Shown here piece by piece: positions 22,808 through 35,000 of a DNA stretch of 64,000 nucleotides. The stretch spans positions 1-64,000 of the forward strand of contig JAIFAC010000260.1 of the NCBI GenBank assembly GCA_026545765.1, given 5' to 3'. The position numbers and the translations under genes were made by a program. This stretch comes from Plantago major (Eukaryota > Streptophyta > Magnoliopsida > Lamiales > Plantaginaceae). The stretch's first letter is position 1. Every line of letters starts with the position of its first letter. Under the pieces are notes generated by a model. It was given only the letters and a program-made list of their open reading frames with translations. It had not been told where the DNA came from and ran no database searches.

Positions 22808-23655
22808 TGTTAGAACGTAGGATCCCGGATTGGTACTTAGAACAAGATCAATTGACAATGTTGACAACAATGTTGTTCAACAGTATCTTCAACACTATAA
22901 ACAATAGGCAGCGGATGAATAAGAATAAAACTTCTATTACCAAGCCAGCAATATATAAATATGTTGGCCACGCCTTTAGGCAAAATATCTACTGACAGGA
23001 AAAGTAGATCTAATCAACTAGGTTTAATACAATCACAGAAGATTGATTAAACAACCAAAACTAGCCCTAGAAGAACTAACAGTAAAAGCTATTCTAGGTC
23101 GATGTTTGAAAGAGTTATTCCAACAATGAATACTCTTAGACAAACTCTAAAGCTAACAGAAAACAAGAAGCCTAAACTCTTTAATAAAATCTTGATTGAT
23201 CATCAAAAAGGCTTTTCTATTGCTCGGCTGAATCCTTGTATATATACTTGAGATATCGACAGCTCCCATCCAAGTCGAAAGGCAATAGGATCTCAGCAAA
23301 GGCAATTTTCTTTGTCTTGTTTTCTTCAATATTCAGCTAGAAGGAAATTCCCATATTAGTGTCTTCAACAATATATTTCCTTCTTGCTTTCTTCACAAGT
23401 TGTTCTTTTTCCTTAAATCATCTCTTGTTCGATTTGTAAATACTTCCAGTCCAAGTTTCCTGTCCAATGTGCTTTGTTCTTGATGTCGACTGCAATTATA
23501 TCTTCAATGTTATGCCAGCATTGAATTCTATCCTGTCCCAATGTTATACAACATTGGTAGACCTGCAGCTTCACAAACAACAACAACAAACACAAACTTG
23601 GAACTGATTATTGAAAGACAAGATTATCAAACTACAAGTGCCTACTGCACTTTCA
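22808..23655 (-). repeat. 5' LTR of B (right)
   Basis: Pairs with 13061-13910, starts TGTTAGAACG and ends TGCACTTTCA. TATATATAC near 23240 is the probable TATA box on the minus strand. It holds CAATGTT words at 22856-22890 and a cluster at 23506-23556 with two near-perfect palindromes (CAATGTTATGCCAGCATTG and CAATGTTATACAACATTG). This copy looks cleaner than the left one. Confidence 0.95.
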
Positions 23656-23660
23656 GATCT

Positions 23661-24185
23661 ACTCTGTATAATAGCCGAAGTTCGAAAGTGATTATCGCTT
23701 ACCATTATCATGGGAGTGTGTGCCCTATATATAGATTTCTTCCCAATTGGGAGGGTTCCACCAGATCATGCCAAGTGTAAGGCCTAGATTGAGCCACCAA
23801 GGCTTCAATATGCCTATGGCCCATTAATGACACTTGCCCCATTCAACTTTGGGCTTTTAGGGGTAGTTTAGTCATTAATGTGAGAGTATTAGAGGATTTG
23901 ATAGTCTGCAGCGGGTCAAGGTCCGAAGAGGTTGGTCCGGACGTTTGGTCCGGACCGTATTGAGTTGTCTATGGGGAACTTCCATAAGTTTGTCCGACTC
24001 CTATGATTCGGACCTTGTGGCTCGGACCTCCTTGCTCTCTAGTGCCAGTTTACTTGGTAGCTTGTGAGATTGTCGTGTTGGATCCAGATGGTCGTCCGCG
24101 TAGGACCCCATGGTTACGGACCACTAGAGGGGTCAGAGCTATTACCGTTCAAGCTCTCTCTGTCCTTCTCCTCCAGGATGGGTTG
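23661..24185 (-). repeat. gypsy 5' LTR, segment 2
   Basis: Continues the LTR interrupted by B. CTATATATAG at 23725-23734 is the likely TATA box. From 23915 it carries repeats of GGTCCGGAC-like words. The same word family reappears right of A3 at 55154-55190 (GGTCGGACC), which shows that A3 was inserted here. Confidence 0.65.
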
Positions 24186-25607
24186 TGTTGGTCCAGATAA
24201 CGGCAAAGTAAAAGACTAGAGGGGGGGGGGGGTGAATAGTCTTTTAAAACTTTTGTCGATAAACACAGTTTCTCAGAAACCCCCAGGTTTCTGATACTTA
24301 AATTCAGAGCGCGGAAGACTTTAAGATAGGTAAGTGAAGAAACAATAAGTAAGTGTGTGTGTGCTTTGCTGAAATGTAAATGCAGAAAGGTAAATAACAC
24401 AGCAAGTATAGTGGTATCTGGAGGTCGCGTAATCCTCCAACTAATCCACTTCGGTCTTTCTAAGACCTAGAATTCACTAGAACAGATAATTGAGTTCACC
24501 TTACAATAATCCTATTCTAAGATACCTAAACAAATGGTTCCCAACCAAATGTTCCCCCTGAGTTATTCCCCACCTCCTAGTGCTAAGTACTTCCTCTACT
24601 CAGATAACCTTGGATTTATTCCCTGATTTCCCAAATCAAGTACTTCCTGTACTCCACGCCTTGAGGGTGTTGGTTATAAGGTTTATCAGAGATGCTTCTC
24701 GTATAACTTTTCAGTTATGTTTTCAGAGAGCCTAATAGAACAAGACTACTTAATAAACTTGTTCAGTGGATGACAGTCTGCTCTTTACTGACCCAAGTAA
24801 TTGGTGTCCGTTCTGGAGAATGAGCTTTAGAAAGGGTATCTGATAGTTCAACTCTTTCACGAATAACAATCTCTTCTTAAGGTTCAGGACAAGTTAGAAC
24901 TACTAGTGATTCTTCAAGCAACAGAAAGCTTTCAGAAAGGGTAGTAGAGTGCTTGAGAGAATACTTTGCTTGATGGTAAGTTTGCAAGATAGAGCGTTCT
25001 AAGGTATGTTCTTCAGGCATCTAAGTGTGTGATATATATATAGATAAATTTGAGAGGCGTTTGAATTGTATCCGTTGTTCTCTATCAAATTATATCCGCT
25101 TATATCTTGAAATATGTACTCAAGTCACTATCTCTTGTTTCAGAGAGGACTTGCTTTTGCAAAGATTTCCGCCGATGCATTTAATGCATAGTATCGCTCA
25201 TTGTCCTTTAGTCTCAACGGATACATGAGCCTTCTCGATGGCTTGCATGCTCCATACTCATGATGTCATATGTCCGTAATCATATTTCCAAAGTAAGTTA
25301 ATATACTTAAGAAAGGATTAAGGACATAGTCTTTCCGAGTTAGACTAAACCTTTCGGTCTTCATAAACCTTGTGCAATCTTCACTTCTAATCTTCGTAAA
25401 AGCTCCATTGTTAGATTGATCTTCATGGTCTTCTTGAAATAAAATTACACTCGAGACCTATAATCCTAATACAAGATTTACTAGACTAATCATACTCAAG
25501 GATTTCCTCTTTACAATGTTCAAGTGAACCAAGAGCACTTAATCACCTTTCTGGCTAAGATAAGAACATGTGATGAGTGATCAAAATACTAACAGATATT
25601 CCTAACA
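24186..25607 (-). repeat. 3' LTR of A3 (left)
   Basis: Starts TGTTGGTCCAG and ends ATTCCTAACA, pairing with 53736-55153. It contains a run of 12 G near 24221-24232 and the inverted pair CAGAAACC...GGTTTCTG at about 24273-24295. It also holds a two-unit AAGTACTTCC array (24548-24665) and a TATATATATAG near 25032 as the likely TATA box on the minus strand. Confidence 0.93.
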
Positions 25608-25626
25608 AATTTCCCCCTTTTTGATC
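25608..25626 (-). promoter_or_regulatory. Polypurine tract of A3
   Basis: The minus strand reads GATCAAAAAGGGGGAAATT directly before the LTR. This is the typical Sirevirus form of the plus-strand primer. Confidence 0.88.
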
Positions 25627-25914
25627 AGTCATCCATGACTATCTTTCAAGTCCTATTACAAAATTGTAATCCTGGAAGAGAAAACAATCCACCACTCAAT
25701 CATTTCAAATGATATTCAATTTTAGTCAATTATGCGTAAAGTAAACATCAACCAAATCACAAGAAGTGATCTTTCGATAAGTTGTCATCTATTAAAATGT
25801 ATCCGAGTATGATCTTCGATAGGTACGCTTACGAGTAAGATGCAACTTTACAGATAGAGAATTTCGTAAACAATCAAGAAGATTACAAAAAGTAATAAAA
25901 ACATACTAAGTAAA

Positions 25915-28900
25915 TTAGAACATAGGAGAGTCCAAGCTCCAAGAGAGTATTCTAATGTTACTAGTCTTCAAGTCTTCAGAAACACAACTTGGGTTCAGAT
26001 ACGTCAAGTTCTTCAGCACCCTTTCTCTATCAGTTGACATGATCATCCACTTTTCTGCATTCTTAGACATAGTCATAAAGAATCCTTCCCCGAGAGAGCT
26101 CTTCTTTCGATAAGTCACATATTTCATGGTAACTCTTACCAAGCTTGTGATTCTTCCGCAGAAAATGTTTGACCTGTATACTTTTCCTGCACTGCATGGT
26201 CTACTTGGTACCGAGATAGGTTGAAATACTTGTATATTTCTTCCAGATAGTGTATATCATCTAGGTATTCATCCAATGTCATATAGAATGACTCATAGGT
26301 TGAAACACCTAATTTGTTCTTCCCGTCAGAAGCTACCATCCAGCTTTTCTTACCTTGTGTACATCATCGTTTCGGTAAGGACAGTAAAAGAAAGATCCAT
26401 CTTCCGCTTCATTCCTCTTTTCTACTTCAAAGTTTAACCAGCATGAAGGTGCTCAGTTTTAGCAACTGCTCGCCTTCTCTCCATTTCAAGATCCGTTGAG
26501 GATGGAGTTGAAAACTTATCATTGACAAGTAGATGTTGTAGTTCCGTAATCCAATACCTCTCTTGTTCGTAATGCACCTATGTGAAGATTCTTCATTACC
26601 GGTCTTCATATATTCAATGTGGGCATCACTGGCCTTTCTTGATGTGTTTCATTGTTTATTCCGCCAAACCGAAATCCTTCTTGCTTTTCCGTTTGGTGGC
26701 CTTCGTCAGAGATCCTCTAACCCTTTCTTCCGCCAATTGGGCCGGTGGATGTTCCTTGTATTGACTTGGTATTTCCGTATGAGTTCGTCGCTAAGGGCTT
26801 TGCCGCCAGAGGAGGTTGTGAAGTAGTTGTTTGTCTCCTTTTCTTGTGAAGTGGATGTTCATCGTAATCATCCTCATCATCATTGTAGTCCAAAATTGAG
26901 ACTTGCGCCTTTCGCCTCTTACTTCCTTCTTCCTTTTCTTCTTCTTCGTAAGTCTTCTTCTCTTCCGAGATTCTAAGGGACTTGGTTCCCTAGTGACCAT
27001 ACTTCTCATTTTCCTGCTCGTTGATCTGGAACAACTTCTTCAACAAGGGTGTCTCCAGTGGTGTCCTTAATGACAAGTTGACTTGAGGAGGGAGGATTTG
27101 ATTGTTTTATTTTTCTTCCTCTACCATTCTGAGGCATCTCTTCTTCCCCCTTAGTCATGAATGACTGACTCATGATAGCATAAGCTTCAGAGAGAGTTTC
27201 AAAGTTTTTCTGGAGATTGTTGTGCACCCTGACTAATTCTTGAAGTTCTTTCTTCACTGTTGTTCCGCTTAACCAGCCTTACTCCTTTCTGTTGAGCTTT
27301 TCAAGCGGCCTTAGGATGGCGTTGGCTTGCAGGACAGCATGGCTGGCTTCATTCAATGCTGCATTAGCATTGTTACAATCCTCATCCCTGACCAACCCTA
27401 GGTCTTTCTGAGAGAGAGCGATGCTGGTTGCTCTGTTGAGTAAAGCAGCAGCCAAAGGCTTCATCTCTTCTGGACGGATTTTAGCACTTCTGTGTCTTGG
27501 GCAACTAGTGTCTTTCTGAGTTCTAAAAAGACACTGTTCCTTACACGGTGCTCTTCACTTCTTGAACCGCTGGTGCGTAGAATATATGAGGAGCAAGTAG
27601 GGCTCTTTTGTGATGAGTGACAAGTCTCTCATCTTCTGCTTCAGTGATCAAGTTGTGGGTTTCAGCATCACTGTCATAATCCTTTTCTTAGATTATTTGC
27701 AGATTGATAATCTTCTTCTGCTTTCCATCAAGTGTGCTGGCCTTCTGAGAAGATGTAGAAGGTCTTTCTGATGCAGTCGCAGCATCATGCTCTTCATCAT
27801 CATTGTCATCCATTGCATCTATTTCAGCAGCTGTGACAACAATGGCATTCTTCAAATTTCTTTGCTCATCTAGGAGTGCCAATTCTTTGGCATTAGCTTC
27901 TTCGAGCTTTTTGATTTTGGCTTCCTTTTCATCAACAAGAGCTTGAGTCTCAATGTTGATTCTCTTCTCTTCTTCCAATACCTTTCTGAGTTGTTCAATC
28001 CTAAACTCAGCAGCTGAAATTTCTTCTATGGCATCATTGTGTTCAGCTTGTTGGGTATCTTGATGAGACTTGGGATGTGATGATGATGGAGCTTTCTGAG
28101 CAATTGAGGGAGTAGCCTTTTCTCCACTCTCTTTGCTAGCTTTCTGAATCCCGCCTTGTCCAGGTTGGGGATCATCATTCTGATCATCATCATCATCACT
28201 CTTGTTCTTTGTTTCTTGGTTTGGATGCTCAGAGGGAGGTTCTTGATAATCATTTTCGTCCATCTCCTCGCTATCTTCTCAAACCAAAGTTGATCACATT
28301 TGGGAATGTAATCATCCTCCCATTAACTTCTTCTTGTTCAGCTGGATAAGTAGTGAGCTTGCTGGGCAAGGCAGGATGGGTAACCATCTGCCTTGGGTTT
28401 GAGCATCCGCAGACTTGAAATCTGCTATATGTCTTTGTGCTACTTCATGAATGAAGTCTTCATGCATTAGAGTGGCAAATGAGTAGGACTCTGTAGGGAA
28501 CAATGCATGGATATAATCCTCCAGATTTAGGGCAATTACTCTCTTTTCTGGACATCGACATTTCACTACTTGTAAAGGTCACCTTCGAAGTTTCTCGCCA
28601 TTGTCTGAAGCACTTGAGATGTTTCCTTAAGTTCTGCTTCTGGAAGGCCTTGAGTAAATCAACTGGCACTAGACTTTGAGCCTAAAAGAAAGTGTTCAAG
28701 TTAGTTTTGTTCAAAACACATATGTTATTATCTCAGGTGCGTATGAGCTTTCGAGCATACCGTAGAAACACTAGCTCATCTCGCTGATTTTCACTTGCTT
28801 GGGCACAGAGGCCTCAAATACTTTGGTGTGAGGAGAAGTTTTATCCTCATCAACCTTTCTTTCTGCTTGAACCTGAGAGTTAAAATCAAACATGTTTAGA

Positions 28901-30076
28901 AACTTTTAACAGAAAAGATAGGTGGAAAAGTGCATTCTGAGACTTCACTTACTTTTAAGTGAGGAAGCTCAGTAGCATGTTCCTCAGAAACCTTGGGGTT
29001 TTCTGGCACCTTTTCTGCAGATACTGCTTGTTCAGCAGTTTTAGCTTCTTTTGGAGGAGATGACACAACTGTTTCTCCATCCAATTGTTCTTCTGACTGA
29101 GCCTGTAAGAACAAACATAAGAGATTTTAGTAGTGGGTTTTCCAGAGCATTCGTTGAAGAATACTATTACTGATTACTTACCTTCTCAAAGTAAGGCTCA
29201 AGAATACTTCCTCAGAAAGCTTTTCAGCTTCTACAATCTCTAGGTTTTGGGGTGCTGGTTCCACCACCACTACTTCCTCAGTTGGAGCCTAAGAAGATAC
29301 ATTAAGAATATTAGAACATAAGAGCAATTTTAGTTAGTTATTTCTTGTTCAGAGATAACTTTTACTACTGTGGACAGTCTTCTTGATGTTCTAAGGTTGA
29401 GGAACCTCTTCGATTCAAGGTGGACAAGTTTTCTTTCCCGAAAGTGTGTCTCCAAGTCAGCCTGAATAAATAGAGCTTATGAGTAACAAGTTAACATACA
29501 ATTATGTCGACATGTTAGATACAACTATCTTTGTTACCGAATAGTCAGCCGATCATTGATCTCTTGAACTTTTGGTGATTCCACGCCTCTCAGGCTCATT
29601 ATTGATCTCCTCTGCAGATCATTCCGAGTCTCCATCTCGCTTGATCCCTTTCCGAGAGTTGAGCTCTCTCGTGTTGAGGAACTGCTCAAGAACAGGTTTT
29701 CTTCAAGAATATTATGTTAGTATTGTGAATGTGGAAGCAATGGCAACATCTTCCATCATTCTATATTCCTCACCCAGCCTTCTTCTTCTTGTCAAGCGTA
29801 GGGCTCTTGTCTTTCAAGAGCCGAGCTTGAAGCTCCTCCATGGGTCTCATACTTGAACCTTTTGAGTACTTTTGCAAGTACTTCATCTTCCTCGTAATCA
29901 CTATTCGTTGGTGCACTCCATCTATGATATTTCTATAATCTCCGGAGAGTTCGAGCATTCTCGTTCAGACTCTTGGGGATTCTGATTTGCCTTTCTCGAA
30001 GGCCCAACATCTCGAGACCTTGTCTCCGTAGGTTGTGCCTCTTGTATGATTAGGGCTTGGAGGCTCTCTGGCTCTG
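25915..30076 (-). pseudogene. Intron-bearing accessory gene of A3, 3' part
   Basis: Continues from 45939 across the A2 insertion; an RT-H codon run at 45947 joins in frame to REPPSPNHT here if one duplication copy is dropped. Exons with good splice sites are 29288-29182, 29102-28953 (exactly 50 codons, AQSEEQLDGE...), 28872-28761 and 28681 onward. Introns 29181-29103, 28952-28873 and 28760-28682 are 79, 80 and 79 bp with GTAAGT, GTAAGT and GTATGC donors and ACAG, TCAG and TTAG acceptors. Further exons follow: an acidic linker KSDDDDDQND, then a long coiled coil (EFRIEQLRKVLEEEKR..., 28263-27688), a basic K/R-rich stretch (27009-26900), and a C-terminal part ending near 25915. Several frames are broken. 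Function is unknown; a nuclear role is possible given the acidic, coiled-coil and basic layout. Confidence 0.6.
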
Positions 30077-31710
30077 TGTTGGTCCAGATACCGGCAAACT
30101 AAAAGACTAGAGGGGGGGGGTGAATAGTCTTTTAAAACTTTTGTCGATAACAAATATTTCTCAGATATCTCAATGGATATCTGATACTTAGAATCAGAGT
30201 GCGGAAGACTTAATGTAGATAAGTGTAGAAACAGTTAATAAGTGTGTGAGTTGCTGAAGTATAAATACAGAAATGTAAATGACACAAAGAGTATAGTGGT
30301 ATCCTGAGGTATGAATCCTCCAACTAATCCACTTCGTCTATTAGAGACCTAGAATTCACTAGAATGTATAATTGAGATAACCTTACAAAATCCTATTCTA
30401 AGATTCTCAACAATTGGTTCCCAACCAAATGTTCCCCGAGTTATTCCTCAGCTTCTTCACCAAGTACTTCCTATACTGTAAACCTTTGAGTTATTCCTAG
30501 CTTCCCAAGCTAAGTACTTCCTATACTCAATAACCTTGAGTTATTCCTTAGTTTTCCAAATCAAGTACTTCCTATACTCCGCAACCTTGGAGTTATTCCC
30601 CATTTTTCGCACTAAGTACTTCCAGACTCCACGCGGTTTTGGTGTTGGTTTCGCTCGAGTTGTCGATGAGCGCCTTAATAACTTTTCGCTATTCAGATAG
30701 CTCAGAACTGTTACTTAATACACTTTGCAGCAGATGGTATCTTATTCGATTTTATCGACCTAAGTCTTATGAAATCTGCTCAAGAGAATGAATCTTTATA
30801 GTTGATCTTTTGATTCAACTCCTTCACGTATAGCTTTGCTTGTTTAGGATCAGGACACTTAGAACTTCAATGTTTACTCAAGATCACAAGCTTTAGTCGC
30901 AACAGAAAGCTTTGATAATAAGTAAGTTGCTTTGAGAGAGTAGGATGTTCAGAGTTCTATGTTTCAGCGTATGCAATGTGTCGTGTGTCTCTCAAGTCGC
31001 CTAAGTGTTGATATTTATAGATGGATTTGAGTGCCGCTTGAATAGTATCCGTTAGGCTCAAATTCAAACTATCGATATCTGTGTGTGTATAGAATCAGAG
31101 GTGTTTTGTCTTCTTCTCGGTTGCCGCTTTTACTCGATATCTCTCGTCTCGCATTAAATGCATTGTACTATACTTTTTGTCCTCAGAGTGTCAACGAACT
31201 ATGCATTGTATCGTAGACTAGACTTGTTGTCCGATTCTTTGCACGCCTTTATCTTCATTCTTCGTAAACCACTTGTATTGATTGAAACAACCTTGTTTCT
31301 TTTCGTAAACGCTTTAACGCCAAGGTATTCGAGAATGTATATCGTGGACACTTTCCTCGTCTTCAGATATGTCTCATTTCGATATCTCTTGTGACAGCTT
31401 TGTTTGAAACTGCAGGTTCACAAGATATCCGCTAAGATATCTCAATGTATTCAAGAATCTTGTGCGCTTCAAGTCTTCAATTTTGTCGAGCTTTCGCTTG
31501 ATGTCGCCTTCGTCTTCTTCTTCATAAAATAAAAATTACATTTTGAGACCTAACATCCTATACAAGATTAGCTAGACTATCATACTTAGTGGGTTTCCTC
31601 TTTTACAATGTTCAAGTGAACCAAGAGTACTAATCACCTTTCTGAGACTAAGATAAGTCATCATGTTGCTGAACAAAATCTAAACAGATATTCTAACAAA
31701 ATATCTAACA
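30077..31710 (-). repeat. 3' LTR of A2 (left)
   Basis: Starts TGTTGGTCCAG and ends ATATCTAACA. It has the inverted pair CAGATATC...GGATATCTG at about 30163-30184 and a four-unit AAGTACTTCC array at 30435-30635. ATAAATATC on the minus strand near 31008-31020 is the likely TATA box. It is cleaner at CAG/CTG sites than the right LTR. Confidence 0.94.
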
Positions 31711-31730
31711 AATTTCCCCCATTTTGATCA
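31711..31730 (-). promoter_or_regulatory. Polypurine tract of A2
   Basis: The minus strand reads GATCAAAATGGGGGAAATT directly before the 3' LTR, as in A3 with one change. Confidence 0.88.
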
Positions 31731-32094
31731 GTCAACGATGACTATCTTCCCTATTACAAATCTGGATGAGGAAACAATCCACCACTTAAACGTTTCTTAT
31801 GATCTTTCAATTCATATAATTAAGTGCAGAAAGTAGACATCAACCAAATCACAAGGTGTGATCTTTGCTGACAAGTTATCTTTTATAAAATACTATCTGA
31901 GAGTAAGTTCTTCAGATAAGTCGCAACTATAGATTACAGATAACTTTAATACATAACACAGTTAAACTCAGTCAGCAAAAATACAAAAAAACTACATAGT
32001 AAATTAGGACAACAGGAGTAACCAAGCTCCAAGTAAACATCCTAATAGACTAGTCTTCAAGTCTTCAATCTTTAAGTCTTCAACAAAATTTCTA

Positions 32095-35000
32095 TGGATT
32101 AGTTTGCAAATTTCCTATCTCCAAACCTTTTGATGTCATCAGAATAATCATAAAGAAGAGTTCTGACGAGCATCTCTGTCTCCGCAAATCCACGCTCTTT
32201 ATAGGTTTTGCAGGATTTTCTTGGAAAATGCTTCACCCATAGGTATTTTCCCCACTTCCGTGCATGCTCTATTCGATATCAAAGCTTGAAGTATTCAGAG
32301 ATAATCTTCAGATATCCGATGTCACCCTTGTATTGATCTTCCGTCAATAGAACGACTCATGTGGTTCCACAAAGAAGTCTTGGTCTTGTGCCTGCTCCTC
32401 GTGATATTCGTAATCTTGTGCACATCATCCGCTTTCCATATGGACAATCATCGAGAGGTCCTTCTTCACGGCTTCAGTTCTCTTGACAACTTCAAAATCC
32501 AACCATGCTTTGATGTGATTGTGTTGATCAAGGTAGGTTTATTCTTTCTCCATGCCATGAGTTGTTTATGGATCGTTCTGAAATCTTGAATTTACCAATA
32601 GATGCTTAAGTTCCGTAATCTAATAGCCATTTTTCCGATGGATGCACCAGAGATGAGGAATCATTGTCATACTTCACATACTCAATTTTGGCTTCTTCCG
32701 CCCGAGTGGAAGTCGACTTTGTCTTTGCTCGCCTCTCACCTTTCTTTTCTGCCTTGAATTCTCTTTGGGGTTGTTGTTGAAGAACTACCACCCGGATAGA
32801 CTTGGTATTTCCAGAGGGTGTTTTAGTCGCCAGTGGCTTTGTAGCTATGGGCCTGCTTAGGCTTTCAATTTTCCTTTTCTCGTGAAGAGGAGCTTCATCT
32901 TCATCAGCCTCTTCATCATCATCAAGATCAATTTTGTGAGATCTTTGCGCCTTCTTCATTGCCTGTGGATTTGATTTGACCTTCTTCTTCTTCTTCTTCA
33001 GAAGATTCATCAGGTCGAGCCGAGGACGGCAATGACTTAACTGACAACAACTCCTCTGTCTACAGGTGATACTAAACCGGTCCAGCAAGCCTCGCTTCGG
33101 TAACTTTTATAATCATTTCGCCTTTTATGGTGGAATGACTTGCGACTTATCCCTCTAACTTGTCTTCTCCTTGGAGCCTTGGTACTCCTTGGAGGTTTCT
33201 GTGCCATGGCCCTTGTTATCATTTCGTTCCTTCAAGAGGTCTCGGGAAGCACTGCTTGAGGAGGATTCATAGATTCTGAGTGGTGGCTGGGAAGTTTTTC
33301 TTCTTCCTTTCTGATCAGCACCAGCTCCAAATTTCTTCTTGTTTTCATCTCCTTCTTCCCATTCCCCCTGACTTTGAGGTCCAGATTTGTACTTTCTTTC
33401 CCCCTTAGTCATTGTCAATGACTCACTCATAAAGGAATTTGAGAGAGAGTCAAATGCCCTTGTAAATAGTTGTAAAGTGACCAACTTCAAGTTCAGCTTT
33501 GAGCTCTCGATTTTGCTTGATAAGTCCATTGTCCTTATCGGAGCTCCGCCAATGGGCCTAGGATGGCATCTGCTTCCAAAAAGGTAACTTGCCTCTTGAA
33601 AAGGTTTTTCACTAAAGATACATCATCGCCCTTGTCATTCCTGCATCTTTCCGAGCAATGATCATGCTAGTTGTTCTCGAGTGATGAGCTCAAGAACTTT
33701 CTCATTTCGTAGGGACCGAGGCAATTACTTCCTTGTTTTGTGAAGAAATCTCCTTATTCGTAGTAGCTAGTACTGCACCGCCATGTACTCTCGAGAGTGG
33801 ACGTCATGCTTTGTTGAAGATTGTAGGAGCAATCAACTTTCTTTTAAGTGAGAAACCGCTAGATGTTCATGGCGGTGTCCCGCCAAAGTCTTGTCTTCTT
33901 CATCATCCGAGGGATTAGCCTGATCTTCATCCTCTCGACATTTTCATCAATTGTATCAAGTCCAAGAACCATCTCGTAGATTGGTTTCTTTCCTTCGGGA
34001 GGAGGATGGTACTTCTTTCAAGATGATGCACTTAGCATCATGCTTGACTTCGATACTTCTTCAAGATCGAAGTTCTTTGGCGATCTCGCACAAAGATCCC
34101 GTAGCTCGTTAACCGCAGAGTAAGCATTCATTTCTTTGAGGTATTGATCTTCTAGTTGATCGCCTTTCTCGGATCGAGCTATTTGATCTTCCAGCTGAAG
34201 ATGGAGTCGTTGTTCTTCTTCCAACAGCTTGTCCGAGTTGAGCACTTCGTCCGAGTGTTTAATATTTTCTTATTGGTTTCTTCAAAACTCGACTACTTGC
34301 TCAAGAGGAACTCATGTTGGTGAGAAGATGGATGAGTAGATTTGAGGTGATGAAGACGGAGATTTCTGTGAAGTCTTCTCAGTTTGCTTTTCAGCAGCTG
34401 AGGCATTGTTTCACTGTGAAATTCCTCCGGTTCCTAGAGCAGGAGCATCATCATCATCCTTTTTGTCATTATCATCCTTTTGGTGATGATCAGTGGGAGG
34501 TTCAACAAAGAAATTTTCATTCATTTCTTCCTCCTCATCATCTTCAGATACAAGATTGATCACTTCGATAGTGATCTTCCGCCCATTAACTTCTTCTTGT
34601 TCGTAAGGTATGAATTGCGTAGTCAGGCGAATCGCTTGAATGCCATCTCGTAATCTTGTCCGACCATCCGCCTGCTCAAAGGCATGTATCAAACTATGCG
34701 CCACTTCTCCGAAAAGTCCTTGTAGTAGAGTCGAATCAGATGTTGTTCAGAGCTAACATTGCTTCGACATATGTTTCCGTGTCAAGAGCTCGTGCTGTCT
34801 GGTTGGTTGATCGCTTATTCTCAATATTTCGTAGAGATCGAGCACCTTAACTTCTGCCATTTCTTGAAGCATTAAATGTGCTTTGGCAAAGTGTGAGCTT
34901 TGAAGAAGTGAAGTAGGTCCCTTGTTTCTTCAATGGGAACCTGCTTTGCATCTGTTTGAGCCTAAAAGAAAGAGTTTTGAGTGAGTTTCAAAACTTTGGT

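Larger units (their letters stand above)
13061..23655 (-). mobile_element. Complete copia retrotransposon B (about 10.6 kb)
   Basis: Two LTRs of 850 and 848 bp are flanked by a perfect 5-bp duplication, with an iMet-type primer site inside the right LTR and a polypurine tract inside the left one. Gene order on the minus strand is gag (UBN2 plus zinc knuckle plus coiled coil), protease, integrase, RT, RNase H, then an extra acidic protein gene. That extra gene and the size point to the Sirevirus branch. The LTRs are very similar, so insertion is recent. The whole element is sprinkled with a palindromic word AATGTTG...CAACATT. Confidence 0.93.

Noticed and set aside
25915..30076. Accessory region as an independent host gene trapped between elements
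   Set aside because: The same region, in the same order and place, occurs in A1, A2 and A3 between RNase H and the 3' LTR, so it belongs to the element family.
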